Origin: Rhipidocladum racemiflorum
Lineage: Eukaryota > Streptophyta > Magnoliopsida > Poales > Poaceae
DNA length: 64,000 nt
NCBI GenBank assembly: GCA_036346355.1
Contig: CM070577.1
Span: forward strand, 17,235,666 to 17,299,665
Reading direction: 5' to 3'
The notes beneath the pieces are model-generated. The model saw nothing but the letters and a program-made list of their open reading frames with translations. It ran no database searches and was not told the DNA's origin. The stretch's first letter is position 1; each line of letters opens with the position of its first letter. This document shows positions 21,945 through 34,325 of the stretch, piece after piece. Both the position numbers and the translations under genes were made by a program.

Positions 21945-24400
21945 TAATCTTCGTTGTACAGCAAGAGTATCTTGGCTGACAAGGTAATATCTATTGCAGC
22001 ATGTAGAAATGATGTATGGCTATGTACATTCTAGTATTTTCTATGGCACGTTGATTTTGAATTTGCATTGAACATATATTTGATGGAAAATATGATATTT
22101 GACTATTTTATTCTCAACTTGTCTTGTGCCATGTCATTGCCTAATCTGCTTACATAAGCTTCACTGCTTTCTTAGAAAGCTCTGTTCATAGTTTAATTAA
22201 CAGAGTTTGTTGTTTTATTTCTGCAACTTAGGTTTTCCATAATTGCCTTTTCTTCCATTACCTAATAGCTATTAAGTTTTTGCACCTTTTGTAAAGATCA
22301 ACAAAAACTTAGCAGAAGATTTAAGTGTGTAGGATCATATTGCTGTTATGATCACAACAGGTGCAGTTCTTAGGTTCTTGCTATTGTCTAGTTTGAATTA
22401 TTATTATTTTTTTTTCCGCATGTCATGCTCCCAGGTTGCATGATATAATAGAACCTGGTGTATAGTGGTGGCTATCATCACGATTTTTTTTAGCAGATTT
22501 GCTAAATTGACTCTTTTGCTAATGACCGTATAAGCTCTTGTTAAATACTGAAAAATCACTCTCTCTTGCAGCCCTGTATATCATATTACTTTCTTGGCAT
22601 TGACTAGTGGGGAAAAAAATTGGTGGATGCAATGTTCCATGTGATTGAACTAGTCTTATGTTCCATAGACAACCTTTTCTGATTCCTAGCAATATTCCTT
22701 CTTGTGCAAGAATGCGTGCAAACTCAATGGGGATACCTCGGTACCTGAGGTCCTCAACACCTCCGTTTCTGTCATCTGATATATGGGTTGGGTCATATTG
22801 AATTATGGTACATCCATACATGACATCACATAATTGAGTAAAATTGTGTAAATTGTTTACATTGAACGCAAAAATTATTGCTTACATTAGACGCATAACG
22901 TACTTTCACAATGAATATGCCTCGAATGCAGTACTATACCAAAATTGCAGTATAGAAGCACTTTTTTACACCTTTTTTCAATAAAAAAGTTCTATTTGTT
23001 CGCAGGTTTTGCTGGCTGATCCTCGCAGCATTTTCATGTTAATGTAAAGAATTTGTTGTATTTAAACTCGACAGACCTCTCGAGAAAAAGTGTACTGCAC
23101 TTTAGCTTTATATGGTGAATGTCTTGGCATGCGAGATGCATGAAAATAGCTTTGAGGAGGGAAGTGACAAGGTTTGGAAAACATTCTTTTGTTACAAAAA
23201 TTCAGAATATATACACCTCTGCTAAAAAACCCCCAGCAAATAACTATTCTACTGTACCGTGTCGCCCTGGCTGTATTGCATCAATGCAATATGTAGCGTT
23301 TGGGATTCTTGAATTCAGATTTAGTTTCGATTTGTCTACTTTGCTCTTGCGTCTGGTCATCATGCTGTTATCTGAGGATCCCATAAGTTTTCTGCCCCAT
23401 GCTTCTAATGCAACATTTATATTTTATTTTCAACTAGATAGGGTGGTACGCTACTCCAGGGTTAATGATACCGTTTCGAGCTTAGATTTCAACGTGTATC
23501 GAAATTCATAAAAAATCATTCAAAATTTGTTTAAAACAGAATGATTTGGAAAGTTAAATGAATTTGAAATTTGGTTAAACCGGTACGAGGTTTTCACGGT
23601 TTTTGGATGAAAAAATTGCTCAAAAAGTCTTGATTTTTGAGCGGTTTTTGACGAAAAATCGGTGATAGTTGAAATAAATGAGAAAAATTAAAAACAAACA
23701 AAAAAATTTGTAAAAATTCTAAAAAGCCATAAGGCTTAAAAATAGGAAGAATGCAATAAATATATATATAAAAGTACGAAAAACATGGAATTTTTTTGGT
23801 ATGATCTTTCATAAATATGGAGAAACTTTGACATAATTTTTGCTATATTTTCGATAATTACAAGTTGTAAAGTAGGCATTAAACAATAATATGTCAATAA
23901 ATAATTTTTTATTTCAATACTACTTATATATCAATTCAACAAGTGCAAAAACAGGCATTCACATAATGACATACCAATACCATCCATATACTAATGCCAT
24001 TCACATATCAATACCATTAACATTTCGATATCTTCATTTGAAGTTTTAAATTTGGCATATTTTTGTTGCCCTTCCCACACAAATACCATGTTAGACCTAC
24101 ATGGATGCTATGTTAGCAAAAAATCAAGTTGCAATGAAATGAAACATTACCTTCGAAGCTACAAAAGGGCATGAAAGAAAGAAAGTTCTTGTTTCTGGGC
24201 AGGAATAAGAGCAGGCGGTAAGGCAATTCCTTCCGGTAGTGGATGCAGGTGAATTAGAGTCAAATCCATCTTTTTTGGAAGCGAACTCGTAACTCATACC
24301 GTTCGAAAGGTGCTTCATCCCTTATGGAAAAATAGATAGAACCGTTCTTTCTTTGCGGTTACGGTAAGAGCACTTCTTCCATCACTCTATCTATGATATT
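21945..24400. other. 3' flank and AT-rich intergenic sequence
   Basis: 3' UTR of the membrane-protein gene probably extends to about 22090. A 100-codon minus-strand frame at 22519-22821 (containing GGVEDLRYRGIPIEF) has no family I can name. 23440-24120 is AT-rich and full of AAATTTCGG/TTTTTGACG-like degenerate repeats, similar in style to 5760-6010. No gene is supported. Confidence 0.4.
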
Positions 24401-24421
24401 CATTGCACCATGATTGAAGGC

Positions 24422-25260
24422 CTACGCATCTTCTTTCAGGTATTTATTATTGGTTGAAGGCTCACCATCACTGAACATAAGAACGATCAACCTTTCGTCA
24501 TAACTCTTTCGTATCTCTCTTTCCTGTTCGTCGAAAGAGAAGAAGACGCATCTCCACCAAAGCTTTATCATAGTTCCTTCTCTCACCCGTAGTTCCATAT
24601 TTTTGGTGGATCTTGCTAGGATAGTATTGTTGTGTGTACACTTGGTTGGCCATGTTGTATTCCTTGGTGGACAATAAGGCCAATCGTCATGTAGCGAGCA
24701 ACTCCGCCTTATAATCGTGCCAGCTTTGCCCCGTCCATGTACTTGTTGTTTGCAATTGTTGGTACAACATGGCATAAAAATCAGGGTCATGCTACTCGTA
24801 GACCCATTGGGTGGGAGGTTGTACATGAGCATCGGGCAGGGCGTAGTTATAGCTGCCATATAAGCCATAGCTCCCTTGCATCTCGGCGATGCCATAGGAG
24901 CTAGAGCTATCATGTGGTGCATCCTTTCCCTTTCCTCCAGTAGTCGTCCTCTATGATTGGGGAGCAACATTGTCGTTGTCCTGTGTTGCATGAGTGAACT
25001 ACGACTCCTCTGTAAATTTGACGGTACGTTGCTCTTCTGATTGGTGCGTGGGAGGTATGGAGGCATAGCCACTAGACTCACCGCCGTCGGTGTCCGTCTT
25101 GGAGCTGTTGTCATGTGACTTTTGGTATGGCGGGCTCCGACGGTCCTCGCTTTTAATGGAATCATCATCCCCTACATAATGCGGCTCATGTATTGAAAGC
25201 GTCCCCTTTCCTTTAGAAGATGCTCTCCTTTTTCCTGTATACCTTCTCAGCACTGATTAG
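24422..25260 (-). pseudogene. Degenerate coding-like remnant of unknown origin
   Basis: Overlapping minus-strand frames (25253-24999 and 24683-24498 among others) read as hydrophilic protein with SGYASIPPTHQSEEQ and QQYYPSKIHQKYG, broken by stops about every 60-90 codons. Codon-like composition and repeated interruption suggest a decayed transposon protein, perhaps hAT-like, but no diagnostic motif is present. The adjoining 25260-25680 is similarly degenerate. Confidence 0.25.
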
Positions 25261-25684
25261 TGCTTTCTCTTCCCTGTATGAGTGTCCCCGATAGTTCTAT
25301 TTGCCCATTCGGTGATGCTTGCAACCACAATTTCCTTTCTTAACACAACAGGGTGAATCGGGTTTGTCACAAGCTATGATGGGAGAGTGTTGTCACTCAC
25401 TGTATCCTCCTCATCAAGTAATGGGCCACCACTGGACCTTCCTTTTTCCATCCACTGTCAGATCGGATTTGCATCATCACATAATGTAACCTTCCTTTAT
25501 GTCTGCTTCATTGGCGTCTAAATATTTTCCATCCATATCTCGGTCACTTGGGGATGGGACACCCTTGCCTACAAATGAAATATAGTACAAAAATATTAGC
25601 TATGAATTAGTATACAATTGAACGAATATTTCAAAGCCTCTACGCGGAATCTCCTCCGCCGCCTTCGCTTTCCTCTTCGCCTCC

Positions 25685-28600
25685 TCAGCGAGCTGACGCA
25701 AACAAACCATCAAGGTATGGATTTCGCCTAGTTTGTTTGGCCATCCACATTTTTAGTTCTTTTACCTTCACCTTGTTGGCGTACTCCAAGTGCCGTTGAG
25801 GAGGACTGCTGCTCGATGATGCCCGCTTCTTGGGGCGCTTGAGAGGAGACGGCGGAGGTGGTGGCACGCGTCGCTTGCGTCCTGCCACCCTTTTGGTCTT
25901 GACGCTAGGGACGAGGTCCCCAAAGTCACCCGTCAATGGTTTGATCGCGACCACTGTGGCTTCAAGGGCAACCTTCTCCTGGTAAATAAAACAAAAGAAA
26001 ATATTAGAAGGTGCTCGGGATGCTATCCCCCGAGCATGTTTTGTTCATTTACTTACCACTTCGCCTCGCTCGAGCACGTTGCTCAGGACCTGGCGCCCGA
26101 CTTCGAGCTCCTTGCCCTTTGGGCTGCCGAACATCTCGGCAACCCGCTTCTCGACCCAGCTCGTGCTCGGAGTTGCAATTCGACCAAAGACAAAGCGTAA
26201 GTACAAGCAAGCTAAGCCAAGCGAGCAAAAAACAATTAGCTCGGTTTTGGGCGCTTACCTGAGTCGAACTCACGGGTGAAGTCTTGCCACCCTGAGATCT
26301 CGTAGAAGGGATGCTCCCTCCTACGAAGCGGAGACACCCGGTTCCGAAGGAAATCCCGGGCAATGTCCCGACCAGTAAGCCCAATACTGATAGGCTCACT
26401 GATCGTCATCAATGCCCGCTCCCTCCTCGGTTTGCACGGGCAGGTGTGGTGTTTCGATGGCCGGAGTTATCGCTCCGGTGTAGCAGAGGGAGCTGTAACA
26501 CCCCAAAATTTTGCTTTTCTTAAATTCATGTGTGATTTGGCACTTTGGTGAATTTTTGGAATTTTCTAGAATTTATTTGGATTTATTTGGAATTTATTTG
26601 AATTTATTCCATTTTGAAATAATTAAAGAATTAAACTTTGCAAATAAAATTTTGTTGGAAATATTTTATTTGAGTCCAAAATGATCCAAAGTATTTTCCA
26701 GAATTTTTCTGAGTCTTTTGATATTTTTAATATAATTAAATGAATTTCTGGGAATTATTTTAAATATTAAATCGCTGGAAAATCAAGTCGGGTCAAGTAT
26801 CGTTTCATCCGATCGACCCGAACCGAGTCCGACTCGAGTCCGACCCGAGCCAAGTGACTTGACCGAACCCTATTCGATCCCGACCGTTGGATCGAGATCC
26901 AACGGTCCAGATTGGATCGCACCGGTTGAGCTGAGTCCGGGCCGGATCCGACCGCGCCGCGCGATCGTGGCCGTTGATCGCGCCACGTGGATGGTCCTCC
27001 GTCGTCGTCTCCGCCCGTCCGGCCGGACTCGCCGCCGCCGCCCGCCGCCGTGAGGATTTAGGTTTCCGTTTTCGCGGAAGCGAGGCTATTTAATGCCCGG
27101 ATCACACCCGAGATCACCTGGACCTTGGCGGCCGTTGTTCTAGCCGCCGCCGCCGCAGCGTTCTAACGCGCCGCAATCGCTCGCCGGAGTGTAGCACTCC
27201 TCCGCCGCGTTTTTGCTTGCTCGCCGCCGTCCCCGCCCCTCGTTGACCCTAGATCCGGACTCACCGCGACGAGACGCACTGAAGGACCTCTCACCTCGCC
27301 GGAGGAGCCCGCAACGCCGTTGCCGTGTCGCCGTCCCGGCTCGGCCAGCGACTCCGCCGCACGCCATCGCCGTCGCTCGAAGCTTCTCAGCCGTCCGATC
27401 AAGATCCAACGTCCCAGATTGCGCCACGTCATCTCACGGTGAGATTCCGTCCAAAACCACTAGATCCAATCTTGACCGTCCGATCTAGATTCAACGGTCC
27501 AGATCAAACGCGTTAACCCAAACGCGTGAGAGCCAGATCTAATCTGGGCCGTTGATTTTCAAATCGACGGCCGAGATTGCGCCACGCGTCCGGGAAGGCT
27601 GACCGCCGCGGTCAGCGCCGTCCACGCGCGCGTGCGTGTGACGCTGACACGCGGGGCCCGCATGTCAGCGGCCCAGCCACCCTGCACCATGACGTCACAC
27701 TGACGTCATGGCGGGCCCGCATGTCGTGGCCGTTTTAGCCGAGCGCCGACGCCGTCGGAATGACGCCACAGTGGGTCCCACTGCCGCCACCGTGGTGAGC
27801 CTCACGACGCCGCCATGGCGTCATCCGAGGCGGACCCACATGTCATTCTCACGAGGCCGTGGGACCGAGTCCACGGTGACCCGAGCCAAGCCGTGGATCG
27901 AGCCCATGAGCCTACCGACGCCACCAACCAATCGAGGCTGCCACGTGTCCAGGCTGACGCAATAATTAATTTCCGAAAAAGAAAATGATTTATTAATTCG
28001 AAATAATGATTTCAGATTTTGATTCAAACTTCAAACGCTTATAACTTTTGCGTTTCAACTCCGATTTGAGTGATTCAAATTTCTAAATTTGTATAAAATT
28101 GAGATCTACCTAAATATAAATTTTATTTAATTTTTGGAGTAAAGTTTTTCTCTGTAAAATTATTTAATTGATTATTTAAACTTTAAATAATCATAACTTT
28201 TGCATTTTAACTCCAAATTTGATGATTCCAGTTTCTAAAAATTCATAAAATTATGTTCTCTCTGTTTATGGATTTTATTTGGATGTTTGGACACTTTTCG
28301 CCTATTGTTTATTCGTGTATTGCTATTTGCACGCTTTACGAGTAGACGTTGAAGTGCCGGAAGGATTCGAAGGAGAAGTATTGACTCAGGATCCAACTCA
28401 AGACCAAGAACAAGTACTTTTTGAAGGCAAGTTGTGCTTTGACCATGTTGATCCTATTTTGAAATCTATTTTGATTTAACCTATTGCATGCTAGTTCAAT
28501 TAGAAAAATACTTTATTTAAATATGGGGGTTAGATAAATACCAATTTGCTGTATGACACCTTGATTATTTAAATATGTGCCATGACCCTTGTCACCCTAG

Positions 28601-30432
28601 TTGTGGATTACTAGTTGGACATTATTAAATTGCCAACATGGGTTTTAGACCGTTGTAGTATACTGCTTAGACACTGCTTCGTGCTCATGACATGATTTTG
28701 GACAATCAAATGTTAATATTGACTTAATGATATATTGAACCTGTTTTGGAAAGGTATCATGTGATGTTGATGGCACGTGGTGCATGGTAATCAAGCGGGG
28801 TTTGATAAATAGTTTTCGGCCGGGCATGTGGCAAGAATGATCAGTGGGCCGGTTGTGGTATTGGGGATGTTGATTTGGTTCTTCGGGTAGTCTTGCCCTG
28901 GTCACCCTAAGGACTTAACCTTGCAAGCCTTTGAACTGGGTCTAACGTGCAACCACATGTCTCAGTAATGGGACGGACCTAGTTGACTAAGTTGCTAATA
29001 ACGCACTGTGGGACCTCGGAGGTCAACTACACCCTTTGTGTAAGTTGTACGGGGAGCGCATCTGGGCCGAGGCCAGTACCCATCTAACGGTTGATTGGCC
29101 TAAACTTCGCCTTAGCTAAGGGAAGGGTTAGTGTGCAATAACCGGAGGACCACTTGTATTGTTAGAAGTTTCCAAAGACTTTGTTACTGAACTCACCTTT
29201 GTGGTGTTTGACTGTATCTTGTGGGTAAAGTGCATAACCTCTGCAGAGTGTACAATCTATTCGAATAGCCGTGTCCGCGGTATTGGACATCGCTGAATTA
29301 CAGTCAAGGGTTAGATTTTCTCAAAAATAACTTGGATCCGAAAGGTTGGGTTGGATTAATAATGATGTTGATGGAAATGTGGATTAGGATGGGAAAGATG
29401 TTTATTAAACTCCTTGAAAAGTTATTTATGCTTTACTTGTTTCTCTTGCTTTCGAATCTACTTATGATACTTGTTAAATGTCAAGCATCGCAAAAATACC
29501 TTGAGCCACTCCTTTGTATTAAGCCATGCATGTAGTATATTAGCTGCATTACATTGCATGACTTGCCGAGTACCAAGTACTCACCCTTGCCACAATACAA
29601 CACCGCTTGAAGAGGAGACTACACCGGCTTTGGAGGAGGAGCTCCACGAGGAACCGTCTACTTAGGAGCGAGCCGGTCAGATTTACTGTGGTATCTTGGA
29701 TGGCGCCACGAAGTTATTTGATTTTCCGCTGCTACTATTTCTCTCTTAATAAGTTTCGCCCTGCGAGGCGTGCATTTGTAACTTGACCATAAGGTCAAGT
29801 AACCAGTTTGACTATTTAATTAAAGTACTTTACTAGTATCGAGTGGTATGATTGTGATATTTACCGATGTTAAGACTGTGTGCACTAGCGCGTTCCTGGA
29901 CTAGTGCTGAATACACAGAGGGTCCGGATTTGCAAATTCGGGGTCCCGACAGGAGCTCCCCTTTGCCTTCTTCAAGTAGAACCAACTCTCGGCTTAGCTC
30001 GACACCGAGTCCTTAAACATGAAGCTCGGGTACTCGTATGGTCGTTGGACCGAAGGCGAAAATAGATGCAACAGGCGGGAGAAGCCGCGTTGGTGCGGAA
30101 CAAAGAATAGAAGTGAAAAAAGAGATTAGCTGTGGGCGCGACGCCCATGTATCCCTCGCAAAGGTGCGAGAAGATTGCTAGGACAAGGACGGAGTTAGGG
30201 TTAGGTTGGAGATCTCGCACTCGCACTGGACGAGTACAGATTCCACAAACTCACTCTTGGGCATTCGAAGCTCGTTGATGGAGTAGAGCTCGCAGGAGAC
30301 GACCTCTCCCTCCTGCGGCTCCAGGCCCTCCTTGTTGCCGGGTACCCGTCATGATTCTTCATCGAGATATCCGAGCTTCACGAGCAGTCGGAGTCTCTCT
30401 TCGCTCATCTTGCTTGCCCCGAACTTCGCCAT
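25685..30432 (-). pseudogene. Antisense extra ORF of a Gypsy element (putative gypsy-type transposon protein), split by a solo LTR
   Basis: The minus-strand start at 30432 reads MAKFGASKMSEERLRLLVKL and GYLDEES, then TGA (30351-30349). The same frame continues RVPGNKEGLEPQEGEVVS, which resembles the plant 'putative gypsy type transposon' family (Pfam PF04195, from memory). A solo LTR (26494-29951) interrupts it. Beyond that, 25954-25685 encodes a basic, Pro-rich C-terminal region (KRVAGRKRR, KRPKKR). Such proteins are found as antisense ORFs between pol and the 3' LTR in Tat-lineage elements such as Grande or RIRE2. The plus-strand polypurine tract and LTR at 44779-45476 agree with this, once the Copia insertion is removed. 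It is not functional. Confidence 0.55.
26494..29951. mobile_element. Solo LTR of a long-LTR Gypsy family, 3.46 kb (copy A)
   Basis: It starts TGTAACACCCC and ends GGGTCCCGACA, with GGAGC at 26489-26493 and 29952-29956. A near-identical sequence in reverse orientation occupies 39186-42617. It contains GCAGAGTGTACAATCTATTC and TAGCCGTGTCCGCGGTA near 29245-29285, which I recognise as widespread in grass long-LTR Gypsy elements. The length fits the Tekay/Del group (RIRE3/RIRE8-like), but that assignment is inference. A GC-rich block lies at 26900-27950. No gag-pol is present, so it arose by LTR-LTR recombination. Confidence 0.9.
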
Positions 30433-30755
30433 TGACTTAGTGAGAAGCGCAAAGGGACAAGACTTGGAAAATTTTCGGGTCTTGGTTGCGAGACACCGGT
30501 GAAAGGGTTCCTCACCACTACTTAAATAAAAGGCTTGGGAATCTCTAAAGCCTTGAAAGAAAAATGCAGACGAAAAGTTTCCCGCCGCCGAACTCAAGAA
30601 GCCCTAGAGCCTCTGGCACAGGTGAAGAGTTTCTCATCATTTACGAGTCGAAGCGTGGATTCACAACTTCCGAAACTGTCCAATAATGGCGTGGTTCCTT
30701 AAAAACTGCCCGCACCACAAACGCGAGGCTTCTCCAAGAAGGAATCGCGACAACC

Positions 30756-30762
30756 ATTTATA
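30756..30762 (-). promoter_or_regulatory. Candidate antisense TATA box for the extra ORF
   Basis: TATAAAT on the minus strand, inside GAGAATATAAATGG, lies about 325 bp upstream of the antisense ATG at 30432. It would give this ORF its own promoter independent of the element's LTR. It is a sequence match only. Confidence 0.3.
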
Positions 30763-30847
30763 TTCTCTTACCCGAGCTTCACTTGGTCGAGGGCTGAGCG
30801 GTCTGATCGATCTCCCTCGACTATGCTCGTTTACAAGTGAGACATAC

Positions 30848-32185
30848 TGAGAGTGCATCTAGGCTCCTATGATAGTTTTGGTGATTAATGAAAACACAAT
30901 TAGAGAGGACTAATAGTTTAAGTAAGATGTTGTGCAGGGATCGAGGATTTATCAAGATAAGAAAGCGATGAGACACCCCCACATATATTTAATTTGTGGA
31001 GATGGCATCGAGATTTTAGATATTTTGTTTCTATTTATTTTGAGTCTAGGGATGGCAGTACTATTAAGAGGGATACAATGGGAAATTGCTCGTAGGATAG
31101 CTTTGTGCTCAACGAATGAAAATCGCATTGCAAAACCAGAAATACACTTGCTTTTTCCCTGTTTGTCTCACAGTTGACTGAGCCAGTCAGGCCGGATTAT
31201 TCGGACTTTAGCCCGGAGTATTCGGGTTTGAGTCCGGACACTCCGGGTTAGGGTTCTCGGTAAGGGTTGCATTTTCAGCAATCCGGACTATCCGGGTTAA
31301 TGTCCGGATACTTCGGGTTGTGCGCAACCCCTCACAATGGTTGGATTTTGAAGCTCCATATATAAGCCTTCTCTCCACTCCAACTCAGTCTAACAGCTCT
31401 ATTCCAACTTGCCAAGCTCTCAAGCATTCATTCTTCATCCACTTTGAGTTCTAGCTCCTTCTCCACTAAAAGCAAAAGAGTGATTTGAATCTTTGTTAGT
31501 GAGAAGGGGATTTGAGTGCTTGCTCGTGCATTTCCCATTCTTGAGCACTAGTTCATCCTCCAAGGCGATTTCGCGGCGTGTTTGTTACCCTTGGAGTTTG
31601 AAGGGCACCTAGACTGCAAGGAGTCGCCGGGAGCCTCCAATCAAGCTTGTGGTGAGCTCTGGAAGTTTGTGAAGGCGAGTCTCGCCTCCTAAAGGAAAGA
31701 GACAAGGAGTGAAACCGGAGAGTGCTTGGTGCAACACTGGGTGGATATTGGTCAAGAGGGACCAAGGCTTTGTGCCACTACAACGGAGACGTAGGATTCC
31801 CTTCAAGAATCCGAACTTCGGGGAAAAATTTTCATCTCCACGCTCTACTTCACTTTTCGTAAAAGTTCTTTGAGTTGGATCTTTGAAGCCTTGATCTACT
31901 TCATTATTGTGTTTGTATCTAGATCTACACTTGCTTAAGGTACCTGGTAGTGATTAAGTATTTTGTATTCAAGTAGATTGCTTCAAAGTTGGAGGGATTT
32001 GAAATCCCTTCTCGACCAGCCAATCTGGAGTATCCGCTCCATATCTCCGGATATTCTGGATAACCCGGAGTATCCAGATAAATCTCGGATAGTCCGGGTT
32101 GATCCCCTCCAGATTATTTGCTTCCGTTGAAAAGTTTTAATTCGCCTATTCACCCCCCCTCTAGGCTACATCTCAGGTCCTTTCA
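30848..32185 (+). repeat. 5' LTR of the Sirevirus-type element
   Basis: 1,338 bp, TG..CA ends. It holds two clusters of CCGG-centred palindromes, at about 31190-31320 and 32020-32115, such as CCGGAGTATTCGGG and ATCCGGACTATCCGGG. A TATA-like CCATATATAAG lies at about 31352-31362. It differs from the 3' LTR by scattered substitutions and small indels. Confidence 0.93.
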
Positions 32186-32187
32186 AT

Positions 32188-32200
32188 TGGTATCAGAGCC
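32188..32200 (+). other. Primer binding site, initiator Met-tRNA type
   Basis: TGGTATCAGAGCC follows the 5' LTR after two bases (AT). It is the usual plant Copia minus-strand primer site, complementary to the 3' end of initiator Met-tRNA. Confidence 0.9.
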
Positions 32201-32241
32201 AAATCTCCATAGTTTTAGCTTAACCGCTTGGAGAATTTGAG

Positions 32242-33160
32242 ATGTTGGAAATAGAGAAGGTTACCGAAACCCATGACCAAGACAAGGCTACGGGTTCCGG
32301 TAAAGGGGTTGAGATTCCTTATGATTATCCTACCCTTGGAGTCTCAAGCTCTTCATCTTATGTCTCCGTGTCATCCGGTAGAGCACCTCACTTTGATGGT
32401 ACTCGCTATGCCGCATGGAAATATAAGATGAAGATGCACTTGAGATCACTTCACCCGTGCATTTGGGAGATTGTTGAGACAGGTTTCAAAGCCGCGGATC
32501 CTAACAAGCTCACTCCCGAAGAAAAGAAAGCTCAACACTTGAATGATTTGGCCGCCAATGCCTTATTCAATGCTTTAAGTGACAGTGAGTTCAACCGTGT
32601 TGATGGACTTGAGGACGCCAATGCTATTTGGGAAAGACTCATGGTAACACATGAAGGCGTGTCAAGTGTCCGTGAGTCCAAGATTGAGCTCATCATTGGT
32701 GAACTAAGCCGATTCACTTTGGAAGGAGAGTCATACACGAAGATGTTCGACCGCTTGATGGTATTGGTGAATCAAGCTAAGGGACTTGGATGTACCGACC
32801 TCATCGACAAGGCCATAGTCAAGATTATTCTTCATGTGATCACTCCCACCAACCGCAATCTTGTCCAACTCATCCGCGACCGGCCAAACTTCGACACTCT
32901 TACACCTCATGATGTAATTGGAAGATTGATGATGGATGAGATGATGATCAAGGAGGCGGAGGTGGTAGAAGAGCTCAAGTCTGGCAAGAAGAAGGGCATT
33001 GCCTATATGAAGTGGAAAAAAGCTCGAGTGATGAAGATGAATCAAGTGGCCCATTAACAAATGAAGACATGGCTTTGCTTGTAAGAAGATTCAACAAGTT
33101 TCTCAAGAAAAAGGGTTATAAGCCGGGAAGTCACTCCAAGAGCTATGGGAACAAGTCGAG
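32242..33160 (+). pseudogene. Sirevirus gag, N-terminal part, frameshifted
   Basis: The ATG at 32242 starts a 271-codon frame with FDGTRYAAWKYKMKMHLRS and the UBN2-type capsid region (AIWERLMVTHEG, MFDRLMVLVNQAKGLG). Near 33014-33020, in an A6 run, the frame shifts. The expected continuation with SSSDEDESSGPLTNEDMA and FNKFLKKKGYK runs in another frame to about 33186 and then meets a stop. The protein would form the virus-like particle. Confidence 0.85.
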
Positions 33161-33184
33161 AGGAAGGCACTCAACAAGAAAGCA

Positions 33185-34325
33185 GTGAGCAAGGGTAAGA
33201 AGTTCAAGCATTACAAGCACAAGGGTCATGCTCACATTGGAGAGGAGTGGGACTCCAACTCCGACTCTGACAAAGAAGGAGGAATTGCCTCGGTCGCCAT
33301 CGCCATACCTCCCTCACCAACAACGTCGAAGAGCCTCTTCGACAACTTGAGCGATGACGACGAAGACACTCCAATGTGTCTTATGGCCAAAGGGCGCAAG
33401 GTATCAACCAAATCATCACCCCTCTCTATTGTTAATTCATGCCTTGATGATTGTGATGATGAGGATGTGTTCAAGTCCATGAAGGACTTTGATGTTCAAA
33501 AACTAGACTTGCTTTTGAAGGATATTGAGAAATTGGAGGAAGCCGTTGATCAAAAGGAGGCTACTCTCGAAGCTCAAGAGGACTTGCTCATCTTTGAAAA
33601 GAGAGAAACCTTGAGCTAGAGAAGAGCCTAAGAATTAAAAGAAGGAAAAATGAGGAGTTGGTCAATAATTCAAAATTGACCAAATTCGAGATAGCTAGTC
33701 TTAAGATCACCAATGCTTCACTCATAGAGGAACTTGCCAAAGCAAAGGATGCTTGCAAGGCTCTTAAATTGAAGCTTGTTGATCTCTCGAATAGCATTCC
33801 CATCACATCAACGGATAACTCCAATCTCTCATTACCCTCTACTAGCAATGGGTGTGCAGAGATGCTATAATGTCAATGTTGATGCTTTTGCCACTAACCT
33901 TGAGACTTTGCAAGTGTTGGCCCATGAAAATGAAAAGCTCAAGGGAATGCTAGAAGATGGTATCCAAAAGTCCTAATAAGGCAAGTAAGGGACTAGAGGA
34001 GTTTCTTGGCAAGCGCCAAGGTAACTACAAGAAGGAAGGGCTTGGATACGTTCCACCCAAGGGCAAAAGGAGCAACATCATTGTTGCTCCGTTGAATGAG
34101 CACCTAAACTTCATAAAAGGCAAAGGAACCACCATATACAAGGCTCATTCTACTTTCTTTGCTTCTTATGTGCTTAAGAAAACTAACCTTGGTCGTGTTG
34201 TTGCTTATAACATCGGACGCAAGTCTAAGAATGCTCCGTGTGTGCGATCTATTTGGGTTCCAAAATCTCTTGTTGCTAACGTGCGTGGACCTAACCAAGT
34301 TTGGGTACCAAAGAGCAAAATCTAA
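33185..34325 (+). pseudogene. Sirevirus gag, extended C-terminal part with coiled coil
   Basis: It begins with KHYKHKGHAHIGEEWDSNSD, where the expected CCHC knuckle has decayed: its Cys positions are replaced. An acidic stretch and a Lys/Glu/Leu-rich coiled-coil-like region follow, broken by a stop at 33617-33619 and a shift near 33860. It continues with STSNGC, NVNVDAFATNLETLQV and ends around IWVPKSLVANVRGPNQVWV at about 34250-34325. The long spacer is typical of Sirevirus gag. Confidence 0.75.

Noticed and set aside
27140..27965. GC-rich frames within the solo LTR as genes
   Set aside because: They lie in the long LTR and have no domains; the inverted copy has similar frames that are broken differently.
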